A DNA stretch of 64,000 bases. Origin: Juglans regia (taxonomy: Eukaryota; Streptophyta; Magnoliopsida; Fagales; Juglandaceae). Position 1 is the first letter of the stretch. Every line of letters begins with the position of its first letter. The DNA is taken from assembly GCF_001411555.2 (NCBI RefSeq), contig NC_049909.1:14876686-14940685 (forward strand). Reading direction: 5' to 3'. The position numbers were made by a program, and so were the translations under genes. Positions 12,122 through 24,696 of the stretch are shown here, piece after piece. The notes under the pieces were generated by a model. It saw only the letters and a list, made by a program, of their open reading frames with translations, was not told where the DNA came from and did not search any database.

Positions 12122-12465
12122 TACTCGGGTGACAAAAGAGAGCAACAAACACTACAGCAATATCTAGTACCAGATTTACCATTGTGATGCCCCCCATACA
12201 ACATGAAATATAGCCATATTTGGGGGGACAAATGATGGTGGTGTGGAGCTTTTCTGGCCTCCTATTTTGCACTTTTTTTTTTGTAGAATTGTTATATATA
12301 CAAAACTATTATATAAAAATAATCTTATAAATTAACTTGACTTTATAAGATATATTATATCTATTTTATAAAAATAATAATATATCACATTAACTCACGT
12401 TAGATTTACACGTAATGATTTTATAATAAAATAATTTTTTTTTTTGGTGGGTGAGAATATGAGTG

Positions 12466-12657
12466 ATTTGGATTTAGAAATAAGTTGAGATGGTTAATGA
12501 ATAGTAGAATAAAAATTGAATTATTTATTATATTTTGTATGAAAATTTAAAAAAATTAAATTATTTATTATATTTTTTATAAAAATTAAATAAAATTATA
12601 ATAATAAAATAAGATAAATTAAAATGAATTGAGATAAATTATGAATATAAAAAGGCC
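12466..12657. mobile_element. MITE, GTTTGGAT family, copy 4 (diverged)
   Basis: Begins GATTTGGATTTAGAAATAAG, followed by TTGAGATGG, and ends GAATTGAGATAAATTATGAA. The AT-rich core repeats ATTATTTATTATATTTT. This matches the layout of copies 1-3. Limits are approximate. Confidence 0.45.
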
Positions 12658-12659
12658 TC

Positions 12660-13855
12660 AGTAGAAATGCAAAAAGGGTGCAAATTTCAAATTGGGGACA
12701 GAACAGGCCAGAGTCAGGGTTAAAATGTTGATATTCCCCCAACAGCAGCGCCTGAGAAGCAATGATCTAAGCCTCAAGACGCGACAACAGACAGACAAGC
12801 CCTCTAGCCATCGGCGCCTTCCTTTAGCCCATAAAAAAAGGTGGAACCAGGCAATATACTTCACTCTCCCTCCATTTCCTTTCCCTGTAACATCATCTAT
12901 CAATACGCAATATCATATCCAAACAAAAAAAAATCAGTCTTGATCACAATTTCTTTTTTAAACAAATAGACCTTGACAACAGACTTTTTTTCTTATAAAT
13001 TAAAATAAAATAAAATAAATAATAGATAAAGAAATAAATAATAATAATAATAACTCGATCCGAATGTCTTTGAAAGTTAAAAAATGATATACACGTCATT
13101 TTTTACAATATTTTACATATTAATATTTTAAAAGAAAGATTATTTCTATAAATTAATTTGTAAAAATAACTTTATTTTATTAAAATATTCTTATTTTTTA
13201 ATATATATTTTAATAGTCTTAAAATTTTCCGTGGTAAGCGTTACACAAGACATTGCAACAAACACTTGGCACTGACTTCAACCAGAAATAAATTACTGAA
13301 TGAAATGGTGGTAAGAGCAATAACAAATAAAAAAGGGAGGGCCGGCGGTCTTGTTTTTCAGACTGACATGTATTCAATTCCCATGACTTTATGAGACTTA
13401 AATGCCCAATACCTAACACATTAGACTTCAAAATTTAAATCCCACACGTCACAATGTTCCATATCAAACTTTTTTTTTTTATTTTTTTATTCTTGGACCA
13501 TCTTAATATTGGAGTAATAATGGGATGCATTACTTTGGTGTTGATGCATTTTTCTTTGACTTCAACAGTTTGGTTGGATGCCAAGGTCATTTAGACCGGA
13601 TGATATTCGGTCTGATCTCTAAATAAAAGAGAATAATATTATTTATTATTTTAATTTTTATTATTTTATAATGTGATATTAGATGATTAAAAATTATTTA
13701 TTTTATCTCGTTTATAAATTTATTATCTAATATTATAATAATAATAATAAAAAAAAATAAATAGATTTTTTCAAAAATAAATGCTCAAAACATACTCAAT
13801 TAACTGTATTTGCTCTCTTAATATATAAATATATAAATGTCTCATTATTACTCTT
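12660..13855. other. Intergenic DNA upstream of the RopGEF gene
   Basis: No supportable gene. A somewhat GC-richer patch at 12690-12900 is open on both strands for about 80 codons (12658-12903 minus, 12692-12943 plus), but neither product resembles a known family. The rest is AT-rich. Confidence 0.5.
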
Positions 13856-14180
13856 AGGTTTTTGAATTTCGATCTTTCTAGTGGGCCCCGTAGGGGTAGA
13901 CCTCCGCGGATCATATGCCAGAATAGAGACTATTCTGGTCACATCTGGAGCGTCCATTTCTACAGTAGCCCCCACATATCCAACGGTTGACCTATGTAGT
14001 TGGGGGGCGGCCCCGTCCTGGTAATGGAGCGTAGGGGAGCCTCCGAAAGCTCTGAGGTCCACAGTCCAGTCCAATCCAGTCCAGTCCATACTTCTTTATC
14101 CACCCTCTTCCTTCCATCCGCCATTCAATGCCCATCGATTTCCATGCGGCCAACTCTGATTTCAGCTCTCTCTCTCTCTC
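13856..14180 (+). promoter_or_regulatory. Probable promoter of the RopGEF gene
   Basis: GC content rises sharply here within AT-rich DNA. Motifs include GTGGGCCCC at 13880-13888 (site II/TCP-like), repeated CAGTCCA words at 14060-14090, and a long CT tract at 14166-14187 (plant Y-patch). No clear TATA box is visible, which fits a broadly expressed gene. It lies directly upstream of the proposed untranslated first exon. Confidence 0.5.
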
Positions 14181-14359
14181 TTCTCTCACCGAACCCCATT
14201 CATCGCTCGCGCGCGCTCTCCTTCGATCGAATACATGCGCATTAGCTCTACCAAACTCTAAACATTCTAACTGCATTGTCCAATTGCAGCTCTGAAGAAA
14301 GAAGAAAAAGAAAGCATTGGTTCTGCATGCGGATTTGTGCTTTCCTAGCTTGACGAAAG
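14181..14359 (+). other. Proposed untranslated first exon of the RopGEF gene
   Basis: Transcription probably starts within or just after the CT tract. The exon would end at GACGAAAG|GTCTGTTT (donor at 14360), giving a leader without a long open frame. The next exon must start between this donor and the ATG at 16097; several AG acceptors occur at 16060-16085, after a purine-poor stretch. The exact start and acceptor cannot be fixed by eye. Confidence 0.4.
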
Positions 14360-15187
14360 GTCTGTTTCTATTTTCAACTGTTTATTCTGCTTCTTAATTA
14401 ATTATTTTTTCCTTTTTTTTTTTTAAAGTTTTTTGTTGTTCACTTTCTTCAATCTCTTGCATTTCCTTCGTTACTAAACTATTCCTGTTTTCCAAGTGGC
14501 GCATTTCTTTTAGTTTTCAAAAAGCCAAGATCAAAGCATTGCTCCTCCCCCCTTTACTCCTTTTCAAAAGTGGAGAGAAAGTGTAACGAAAATGCTAATT
14601 CGGCCCGGGATAAATGTGGACAGATCTCCATCTTTTTGCGTGATTGCGTGAATCCTTCCTTTTTTCTTTTCTTAGATCGAAACAAACCCTCGTCTTCCTT
14701 CTTCTTTTTCTCTTGAACTTTACCTGCAACTTTTCATACGCCGCTGTTTTCGAATCAAAGACGGAATCTGATAAGCGGGAAAGAACTTTTTTCTAAATAA
14801 TTAAAAGAGTTGGCAGTCATGTCAGTGCTCCAAAAAGCTTACACCATGATCACTTGCTAACTTACAGTGTTTTTAGCATCAATAGAAAGAAGTTCCTAAT
14901 TATTTTCCTTTCAGCTCTAAGATTATTTTTAATCAAAAGATATTGAGAATGAGGTTCCCCTCTTGTGTTTAATCTTGGCCGGGAAAGCAGGCTTACCTCA
15001 GGGACCCCACCGTTGATTGTCTCGAATCAGCTGATTTTCCGGTTCTCGAAGAAAAAGTGGGAGAAAAAAGCAAAATGTTTTGGTGGGGTAGGTGGTATTA
15101 ATCACAGAATTGGACGTGATTCGTGAATATGCTTTTAGTTTAAATAATAAACAGATGAAATTGATTCATTCACCATAATAGATCTTG

Positions 15188-15281
15188 ACCATTTATTTTA
15201 AGTTGAATTCCTCAGCAATTGTCTTGATTTTTTTTTTTTTATCACATACCATTTATTTCAAGTTGAATTCCTCAGCAATTG
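15188..15281. repeat. Short direct duplication in the RopGEF leader intron
   Basis: A 34-bp unit containing AAGTTGAATTCCTCAGCAAT occurs at 15188-15221 and again at 15248-15281, with one mismatch and a period of 60 bp, separated by a T run. It looks like a recent local tandem duplication. Confidence 0.8.
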
Positions 15282-16096
15282 AGATTATTATTTAAAAAAA
15301 AAACCATTGCAGTTAATTATCATCAATTGCAGAATCATTTAAGTTGAGAAAGAAAAGTCAAAGGTGATTTCGATCGGATAGAATAAGTTCTGATATCCAA
15401 ATGGGAGAATTATATTCCATTCTCCAACTCTGTATTAAAAAAACAAAAAAGAAGTTGAGAATGATAACCCAAGTGGTCTAAAATCTCCAAACCGATCCGA
15501 ATCAATCCAGCCAGTTTTTCCCCATGGTTGATCGGTTTTCAAGGAGAAAAAAATCCGGTCAGTCGGTTTCCATTTTGGACCGAGACGGTTATCTGGTTCA
15601 TTTTCACTTCTCTCTCTTTTATTTGAGTTTGTCATTCATCATCTTATTTTTATTTTTATTTATTTATTTTTATTCATATTGAACTAATTAAATTTTTTAC
15701 TCATTATTTAAGAAAAAAAATAAAAAAATAAAAAATATATATGATATTTAGCGTAGAGAATCATAAACTTCAACCAGTCATTTCATTTGAAAATAACAAG
15801 GAGATGTGGACTTTGATGACTTTAGATTTTCACCATAGAAATTCTGGGTTATCTTTATCTGAAGAATCTTGGACTATCTTTATTGGTAGTGATAACGTTG
15901 TCTTCCTAGTATTTTTAAAGTTTTTACAAGCATAGCATAATTACTTACACCATATAATTGTTCGTAATCGATGTAGGGCATGGATCAAAGCCGCGGGATT
16001 GTCTCCTAAATCATGTACAGAAGTTAGTGTGGTTTTTAAAATCCGAAAAAAAAAGAAAAAAAGCATACTAGTCTTAGTCAATAGAACTCATAAGAG

Positions 16097-19000
16097 ATGC
16101 TGACGATGAGGCGAAGGCTTGCATGCTGCACCCGTGACAGAGAGATTAGCCTCGACTTTGATGAGCAAGAGAGTAAGCCCCTCCCATTTTCCCCTCTCTC
16201 TCTCTCTCACTATTCGTATTATAAATATTATTGTTGATAATTAAAGAGAAATTTCCGTGATTGTTGCTTGTTACGAGCTTATTTGCAATCTCGACCGTTC
16301 AATATTTTTGTTCTGCTGTGTGCCTATCACATGGCTGGGTCATGGGGTGACTATTGAAAAAGAAGTATAATTTCCAGGGTTAGTGACGCCGAAACATCTT
16401 TAATTTAATGTTGTTCAAATATATTTCTTTATTTATGTTTTCTAAATTCTATCGATAAAAGATTGAAGCTGGTCTTCAGCTACACATCACTTATTTGATG
16501 AATTAAAGGGTTGGGTTTCCATTTAAGGGGATGATGCATGCGTAGGGTTCATATCAACGTACGTGCAAAGATAGGGAGTTGTGCAAGATTAGGACATTCC
16601 ACCAATCCTTCTTAGTATCAGTCATGACAATACCATGTTATGCATCTAATGGTGTCACTGTTCAGTTTCTGAACGTTTATGGCTTGTATTTTTATAATAA
16701 ATTTCGAATTTTTCTGGGATTTTCTTCAAGTGGTCCATAGTCAAAACTTTCGTTTTTCATCTTGATGGGAAAAATTCTCGATAATTCTGGGATTCATACT
16801 TGGAAAAAACTAATCCATTTTTTGTGGGAAGAAAAACAGTTTTACCATCCGAAGAAACGATATTTGAGTGAAGCCAATGTTTCTAATAACATAAACGAAC
16901 TTGGAACTCAATAATATTGGATAAAACATTGAACGGCAGGAGTTGCACAGGATTTAATATGAAATTTAAGATAGGTGTGTGAGAACATATCAATCGTGTG
17001 TTTATAAGGTTTCTTCTTTTATGAAAAAAATGTATTTATAAATTAACTAATCCTTCATGGTCCCTTTTGCACGTGCAAGCCACTTGATGGGGTTATCCCA
17101 AAACTTTGAAATTTTGGAGTCGTTTTAGCTTTTCCGGGGATGGGCAAGAATCTTGGTTTTTGTGCGTAGAGTAGGTATTTCATAAATAGTAGTGTTTGTG
17201 ATTTCTCAAAAGTCTCTGGGACAGACCCCGCAGAAACTGCATGAGTCATGACTCCAGCTATTTATTTTGATTGGTATTTGTGGACCCATAAAGTGGTCTT
17301 GGAATATTTAATATACCACTTCCACTGACTGAATGAGACAAAGGTTTTTGCAATTCATGTCTTTTCTCTGCCAATTTAAGCCTTATGATCTCAATCCTCA
17401 CGAGAAATGAGGTAACTGGGACTCAAAAGTCATTGTCTGGATGACGTTTGTCCTGAAAATGTGATGATTCAACTTCTATTTGGATCATCTACCACTGCAG
17501 GATTCCTTTCTTGGGTCCATTTCCTTCCCTTTGGTGCTGTTCCGTCTCTGAGTTGTTGTCTTGTGCTGTTTTGCGTTTTCTTAGAGTTTATGTGGACTGC
17601 GTAGGAGGAAATGCACCAAAGCTTGAAAGTTCTTTCTGTGGTTCCACCTTTTTCTTTGGTTTTTTTATCTCAGTCCAATCCGGGCTCAAAACACACGCTC
17701 TCTCTCTCTCTGTCTCTCTCTCTTAGTTCCACTCAGAAACTCGACACTTTTTTGTTATCTAGAATTTAATGTTAAATGCAATCACGTCTGGAGAAAATCT
17801 GGAGAAAAACCTTTGAGTCCTTTTTCATCTGGTAGTTTCTTGGAAATTTCTTGCTGTGGTCCAAACTGCGTGGCCATGGAAGCTTCTGCCTTCCATTCCA
17901 ACCATGTTGTCACGAAATTGTCATGTGCTCTCCTGCCAAAAAGGGGAAAAAACAAAGGAAAAAATAAAAAGGAAAAAAACATTGTGAATTCTAGTCTGTA
18001 TCGACGAAAACATTAGTGTGGCACTTTTGTCACGACTGAAAAAAAAACCGAAAAATCCAAAAAGTCTCAATTATTAATATTTTCCCAAAGGCCCGCAAGT
18101 GTTGCTAGATGGAACTGCACGGTTTTGATTGAAAGTCCCATTTGAACTCTAGTAGGGTAGAGTGATCTGTTTTTGGGACATTTTACTGTCTACTGAGATA
18201 GAAAGGAAAACTAGTTTAGATGTTATCGAATGTGAGATAATTAACTGTGGAATTATTGAACTATTCGCTACCTTTGCATGTGGTAGCTATGAACTGTGTC
18301 CTTACATATCGCATATAAAATCTTAATGTTATTGACAAGTCAACTCGACAATGAGAGTGTAAACATAAAATAGAAGGGCAGTATAGCTTCCTGAGATGCG
18401 GTTCTTGTGACGGCCAGTAACCTTATAGTAACCTTATCAAACCATCATTGTAAGCCACTATATATGCCGTGATGACTAAGTAACAGAGACAAAACGGTGA
18501 AACCCAAGGGGTTAGCCCAAGTGGTGAAGGCATTGGTTTTAGGATATCATTCCCTTCAAGATTCAACACCTCATGGGTGCAAACAATCCTTCGGGACATA
18601 CTCCTTGGTAAAAAGTCAGCGATTTAACTAGTTCCGTGTAGGGAAACTTCTGAGAGTGCGGTGCACGGGACAGGAGTTTACTCTGCAGGAGTGGGTCCGA
18701 AGGGCCCTGCCTTGGAGAGGTTTCCTGACAAAAAAAACAGAGACAAAACAGTGAACTGTGAAACAGCCGCTGAGTGAGAAAATAAAAATTATGTGATCCC
18801 CCTTTTACTTTTAGAAAAAATGGAGGACCTTTTTTTGTTTTTTTTTTTTTTTTTGGGGGTGGGGGTGGGGGTGTGGTTTGATGCCCATCATAATTTAAAT
18901 TCCTGAATTCAATGTCTGATCGAAAGCAACTTGCCTAAATCTTTCTGAATTGACTTGTCTAAATCTATATGTAACCTCCTAAGTGCTCAAGTTAATTGAC

Positions 19001-22000
19001 TCCTTGTCTAATTGTGTCTTGTGTGCACGAGCATTATATGTTACATTGTATTTCACTTTCATTTTTGAAGATGTAGTTGTCAAGATTGCTATCGCTATAT
19101 ATGCAAATAGTTCAAATATAAGACTTCCTGCAGTTGTACAAGGGAATCTCTATAATGTAACTTGTGTAGCTTGGATATTCATATTTTAATGTTTTTATTG
19201 CCAGTCTCGTAGTTGGCAATGAGCATTCTATTTATCTTATTTTTCTGAGTATGCCTTGCTTTGTTTCATGAGCGTCATTTACATGTCGTGAAGCGGCAAG
19301 CATTCGTATTTCCTTCTCCAAATGTCAACTTTGTTAATTTCAATTTGTCTACCCTCTTGGTTTTTATTGTGGGGTGTTCTGAAACAATTCTGCAACTTCT
19401 GCTTCATCGCTAACAGAAATAAAAACCATAATGGAATCTTTCAGGAATAATGACATATGATGGCCTTGAGAGTTGCATTCTAAATATTCATTCTTATGAA
19501 AATGAAAGCCGAGCAAGCAGAGGGGATGGTTGTGCGACTGACTCCTTGGATGATGATGAATCGATTTGTTCTTCCAGCAAAGATGCTTTTGGATCATTTT
19601 CTTCGAAGTGGTTGACAACAAAGAGGGATGAACGGTGTTTGGATGAATGGGATCTCTCAGAAAGCCCCCAACATTTTTTTATCAAAGAGAAACCTGCTTG
19701 TGCCATTCAATTTTCAGATGTGGAGGCAATGAAAGAAAAATTTTCAAAGCTTTTGTTGGGTGAAGATATTACGGGAGGATGCAAAGGCCTTAGCACTGCT
19801 TTAGCTTTATCTAATGGCATTTCAAATCTAGCAGGTATGCAGTATGTCAACTTGCTTATCTTAAAGAATTGATTCATTCTTATTTTTACTTTATTATATT
19901 TTCTGCACTTTCTTGTGCTTGAATATCACAATTATAGCAAAATTATGCTACTTTACCTTTTATGGTCATATAGATGCATCAAGCTCGTGAGATTAGAATT
20001 CTAAATAATACTTTTTAAAAGATATGGGAGTTAACAGAAAATAATAGTTCAGAACCCTAAAAAACGGTGAACTTAGATCTTTGGGGTTCTTGTATTTCAC
20101 AAGTGATTGCATCGGTGACTAGAGATGTGCACATTTTCACTGACTGCAGGAATGCATTAACTCGATAACTAGGTTTTTTTTATCAGCGCTGAAATTTAGT
20201 GATATGAAATTTCTGTATCCATTCCAAGTCAAACTTAGACTTTTCATTGTGGTTCTTTCTTTTTTGGTTTTCATATTTATCTTTGAGCAATTATACTTGC
20301 AAGCTAGTGTGGAGGACATGCCCTTCACACCGCTAATGTGGGAGTATTTGATTCGTAGGATTCAAAATTTTAAATTTCTCTTGTAAATCAAAACTTGTCA
20401 TCTCATTAGTGTGGAAGGTGTGTTCTCCATACCAGTTTGCAAGTAGAAATTTTCTTTATCTTTTGGTTTTTGGCTTGGGTAGGACACGACACTCTTCTTT
20501 TTATAATTAACTTTGAGGCCTGAACCCATTCACTAGAAAGCTATGTGCTAATTAGTGACCATAAGAATAATTACTGCTATATACCATTTAATATATAATA
20601 AATGGATTTTCAGCAACAGTTTTTGGAGAGTTGTGGAAATTGGAACCACTGCCTGAAGAAAGGAAGAGCAAATGGCGAAGAGAAATGGACTGGTTACTCT
20701 CCCCCACGAACTACATGGTTGAGTTGGTTCCTGCTAAGCAAAATGGAGCCAATGGCCGGACCCTGGAGGTATTTTTAATTTTACTTGTATCTAGAGGAAT
20801 GTAGCAGATTGATTTTCACTTGTATTATTCTTACCTATAAAAAAGAAAAACAAAAGATTTTCACTTATATTTTTTTTTTGGATTTGATTTATATCTGGGC
20901 AGATAATGACACCAAAAGCGCGTGCAGACATCCACATGAACCTTCCAGCACTTCAGAAATTGGACTCTATGCTCATTGTATGCAATCTCTCTTCATCCTC
21001 AACAAGATCTAGAGGACTTCTTATTTATAAATTTATAGGTCATATAACTTTTTGGTTTTTCATTTGACAGGAAACACTGGATTCAATGGTAAATACTGAG
21101 TTTTGGTATGCAGAAGGAGGTAGCCAGGCAGAAGGAAGGAGCAATAGTGCTCGTCAAAGCAAGAGATGGTGGCTTCCATCGCCTCAAGTACCAACAAAAG
21201 GGCTCTCTGACACTGAAAGAAAGAAACTGCTTCATCAGGGTAGAGTGGTACGTCAAGTATTCAAGGCTGCCAAATCCATCAACGAAAATGTTTTACATGA
21301 AATGCCTGTGCCGGCTATTATTAGTGATGCTCTTCCCAAGGTAATCATCAACTCTCCATGTTTAAAAAATTCTTAGTTGCTGACAACCTTTCTGATCTTT
21401 TGACAAGAAAATCTCTATATTTAGAAGTCTAATCTGTTCAAAGACTAGGTTACAAATTTAATCTATATAAATATCTTTCTAAAGCAGTTCTTTTCCAAAA
21501 GTACCTGACGAGATGTCAGTTTTACTTTGGGAGAGATCAAGGGTTTGGATCTTGAATAACATGCTTAGTTCTGCCCAAAAGAGAAGCGTGAAGAATTGGT
21601 ACTGTAGTTCAGTGCGGTTTTCGGCCAGTTACAACTCAACTAAACTATTAAAAACAAGAACAGTGATCAGAGAGCAGGGGCAACCTTAACTCTGATCCAT
21701 GCTAAAAGTGGGTTCATGTGCAAAGTTCAAGTATACAGAAAAGTTAATTTTGATGATTATATTATGTGACCTTGACACAGCAAGATGAAGTTGGACCGCC
21801 ATTCTCACCTGCATGGCCGGACACACCCTGTACTCTGGCCTTCAGAGCAGTGGCAGCATCTCCCTCCTGGCCGGAGCTCCCTCCATTTGTGTCCAAATGA
21901 AATCCACCAGCTGGGGCTCTCCTTCTAGGCCAAAGCTACCTCATGCATCTTACCCAGCCTTGATGTTTTATTTAGCTGGGTTATAGGTTTCGTTGGGCCC

Positions 22001-23598
22001 TTATAATGAGTCACCTGAAACTTAGATAATCCAATGATCATTACTTATGATTTTATTTTCTTCCCGAAATTATCAAGCCTGATTGTATTTTTGTAACTAA
22101 ATTTGTATGTACTTACTTGCAGTCTGGGAAGGCAAGCCTTGGTGAGGAACTGTACAAGGTCTTATCTGGAGAATCAGGCTCACCTGAAGAGATACTCAAT
22201 TCACTCAATTTGAAATCTGAACACGTAGCTCTTGAGGCTGTTAACAGGTTGGAAGCTGCAGCATTTGCATGGAGAGTGAAAGTTGCAGAACAAATCAGTG
22301 GTAAGTCTCCAGTTCGAACATCATGGTCCTTCAAAAAAGACCCATTGTCTGAGATGGATAAGATGGAGTTATTGTTGGACCGAGCAGAAGCCCTTCTACA
22401 TCATCTCAAGACCAGCTATCCAAACCTCCCTCATTCGTTTCTTGATGCTACAAAAATTCAATATGGCAAGGTGAGTTATTAAGTACGCATTATACCCCTA
22501 GGATAAACTCTTGACAAGTAGGTAACTGCATGTTATCGTGCTCATTTTTTCAATTTTATCCCATCATGTTTTAATCTCCATGAGTTCTTGCTTTCTTTTC
22601 AACTTTCTAGAATGTAATTAGGTGTCTCTTTTGTTTACTTTCTGTGTACATGGGCTGTGCCTAATTTCGTTCAATCAATAAAGTTTCTTACTTGTAAAAA
22701 AAAATGTTTTAATCTCCATTTCAATCCTTTACTTTTCTTCCCTTCATTGAGACATTTAGTTTTCGGCATATCAGGATGATTTCTCTGATACGAGACTATG
22801 GTTCATTTGCATTGGTTGTTGTTTGGAACTCGTAATTATACCATCAGAGTAGTGTAGGTCTAGCCGGATCAGGATCGTCCTTAGAATTCTCTACCCAAAT
22901 TCTAGGTAGATTTAGAAAATTGATAGACACCGCCTGTGAGTCCTACAACATTTAATAACCATTTGAAATTCTCCAAAATCCATTATGTGGAGAATTTGAA
23001 GGAATCTAAATCTAGTCTTGCCTTTGCGAATAATCGGAAAATAATAAGTCCGAAGTCGGAAGACAATTGAAGTGGCTTTTATACTGTTTATTTTCTTTAA
23101 GCATTTAGAATTGGACATTGTTGAACTGTCCTACCAAAATTAACGTGTAAAAATACATTTTGGCAGAGGTTTATGAATAATCATGGTTGTTCTTGACAAT
23201 TCCTCCAGGATGTTGGGCATTCAATTCTGGAAGCATATTCCCGGGTTCTTGGAAACTTGGCTGATAGCATACTGTCTAGGATTAAAGAGATACTGCAAGA
23301 AGATTGCTTGAGCAATCCGAATTCACCAGTGGCAACTCGTGGCTTTCCTGATATAAATCTCTGTGAAACCTCAGCAGTTGGTTTACATGCGAGGCAGTCG
23401 CTGATTGATCAGATGAACAAGGTTTATGGGCAGCACCGTTGTGACTCTAATTCAAGTAGCACTTCCGATTCGGGATTTTCATCCAGTGATGCCAAAGCAA
23501 GCAGTGTAAGTGCTGCTGCAACACCAGGTCGGAGTAGTAGAGTATGGTGCATGAGCAGAGAGGCTTGTACGAGTTCGTCTCCTAAAAACACTCCTTGA
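16097..23598 (+). CDS. ROPGEF14: Rop guanine nucleotide exchange factor (PRONE domain), ROPGEF14-like
   Basis: RopGEFs activate plant Rho (ROP/RAC) GTPases at the plasma membrane in polar growth and receptor-kinase signalling. Seven coding exons read: 16097-16172, 19445-19834, 20614-20768, 20903-20977, 21071-21340, 22123-22470 and 23209-23598, all with GT..AG introns and matching phase. They total 1,704 nt and 567 residues. The first exon encodes [19 protein letters not shown]; a second ATG lies at 16106, and the CC pair could be acylated. PRONE spans about residues 116-472, with the typical [25 protein letters not shown] and [10 protein letters not shown] blocks. The C-terminus is Ser-rich and variable, as in the family. 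The N-terminal exon and the RIMTYDGLE junction are what I remember of Arabidopsis ROPGEF14; the family call is firm, the member number less so. Introns carry a SINE and a short LINE insertion. No damage is seen. Confidence 0.9.
18502..18736 (+). mobile_element. tRNA-derived SINE in a RopGEF intron
   Basis: A 235-bp insert with pol III promoter boxes: an A box TAGCCCAAGTGG at 18513-18524 and a B-box-like AGATTCAACACC at 18559-18570. It ends in a run of A. A 19-bp target duplication, ACAGAGACAAAAC(G/A)GTGAA, flanks it at 18483-18501 and 18737-18755 with one mismatch. It lies in the long intron between coding exons 1 and 2, in sense orientation. Confidence 0.85.
22582..22703 (+). mobile_element. 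Very short LINE-like insertion in a RopGEF intron
   Basis: A 122-bp insert ending in a run of A, flanked by a perfect 16-bp duplication ATGTTTTAATCTCCAT at 22566-22581 and 22704-22719. Its 3' part (TGTACATGGGCTGTGCC ... CAATAAAGTTTCTTACTTGT) resembles the inserts at 7049-7155 and, on the minus strand, 30306-30388. It lies in the intron between coding exons 6 and 7. Confidence 0.8.
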
Positions 23599-24008
23599 TT
23601 TAAGAAGAAAAAGAAAGCTCTTATCTGTAAATGGTTTTGCTATAAGCTCAATGGCATAGAACTTAATGTCGGAAGGGATTTTAGTGTTGGTCAATTGGGT
23701 TTTGTTTATTTTAAACTTGTAATGTAATTGGATTGGGACTTTACAAGTTATTGCTATGGATTTAGTAGTTAAAGCCTACAATAGCTGGTGTCCATTGATA
23801 AAAGGTTACACTTTAGATTCACCCCAATATAGCCAACTCAGCTATGCTCCTTGGAAATTGGTGAGTCAAGTAAACAGATTACTTATGAGAAATATTTTAA
23901 AGATTATAAAGTTATTTTTATTATAAAGTAGATTTAACGGATTAGATGAAGTTTAATAAATTTGTGGAATTACAAGAAAAATTACATCGTTGATTTTGTC
24001 TTCTTCAA

Positions 24009-24236
24009 TTGTACTGTTTATGTGGCGCAAAGAGATTGTGGATGAAAAAAATCATTCTGGAAGGCGACTCAAACACCACAATAACAACAATTATCAATTC
24101 AGCAGATGAAGAAGATTGGACCACAAACCCTATCATTAAGGATTTAAAGCATCATCTCCTCTCTTTCGAAGCTTGGAAAATTAAGAAAATTCATCAATCT
24201 AAAAACCGATGCGTGCAAAGATAGGCAACTTTCTGT
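24009..24236 (+). pseudogene. RNase H-like domain fragment of non-LTR retrotransposon type
   Basis: The frame contains KKIILEGDSNTTITTIINSA, then IIKDLKHHLLSF and HQSKNRCVQR. This is the second half of the plant RVT_3/RNase H-like fold: an ILEGDS strand with its acidic residue, a helix, then an H..N pattern. A stop follows QR where the family usually continues with an Ala-Thr/Leu-Ala helix. There is no upstream catalytic strand, so it is a fragment left by a LINE or a dead host RNase H-like gene. Confidence 0.6.
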
Positions 24237-24696
24237 TTTTTAAAATATCATTAATTTAAAACATAGTTGTATAAAATGTTGTGAAAAATATTGTGAATCA
24301 TTTTTTTTCAAGAATCAAGCCCGTAAAATGAAATGTCAACAGTCCCTCCGTCCATCACTTATCAAAGAAAAACAGGCGGGAAAACCTCTTCAAAAAATGC
24401 AATCATGGTGCTCTGCCACGTCTCCTTAGCCCAAGAGGAAGACTTGCGTCACTGTCCTTTTGCCTGTGTATCCTATGACGACGATCGCACACTAGCTGGG
24501 ACAAGGTGCACTAATTGCGTTCAAGCAAAGTCAAAACAAATTTAAATAGATCAGCATCTGTGATACAACCAAAAAAGAGGCATAGGAACAAACATTCTAA
24601 TCTATATCACACAGTGGAGAGTTATGCCTTGCCAGGATTTGTATATTTATATTCTGAGACTTGTCCCTGCAATTCCAAAGCAGCACCAGAAATATT

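Noticed and set aside
13796..14276. Overlapping ORFs on both strands in the RopGEF promoter
   Set aside because: GC-rich promoter DNA opens frames by chance; products are full of repeat-derived residues (DWTGLDWT).
18841..18876. T run and GGGGGT repeats as a G-quadruplex element
   Set aside because: A single short G-rich microsatellite in an intron; nothing links it to function.
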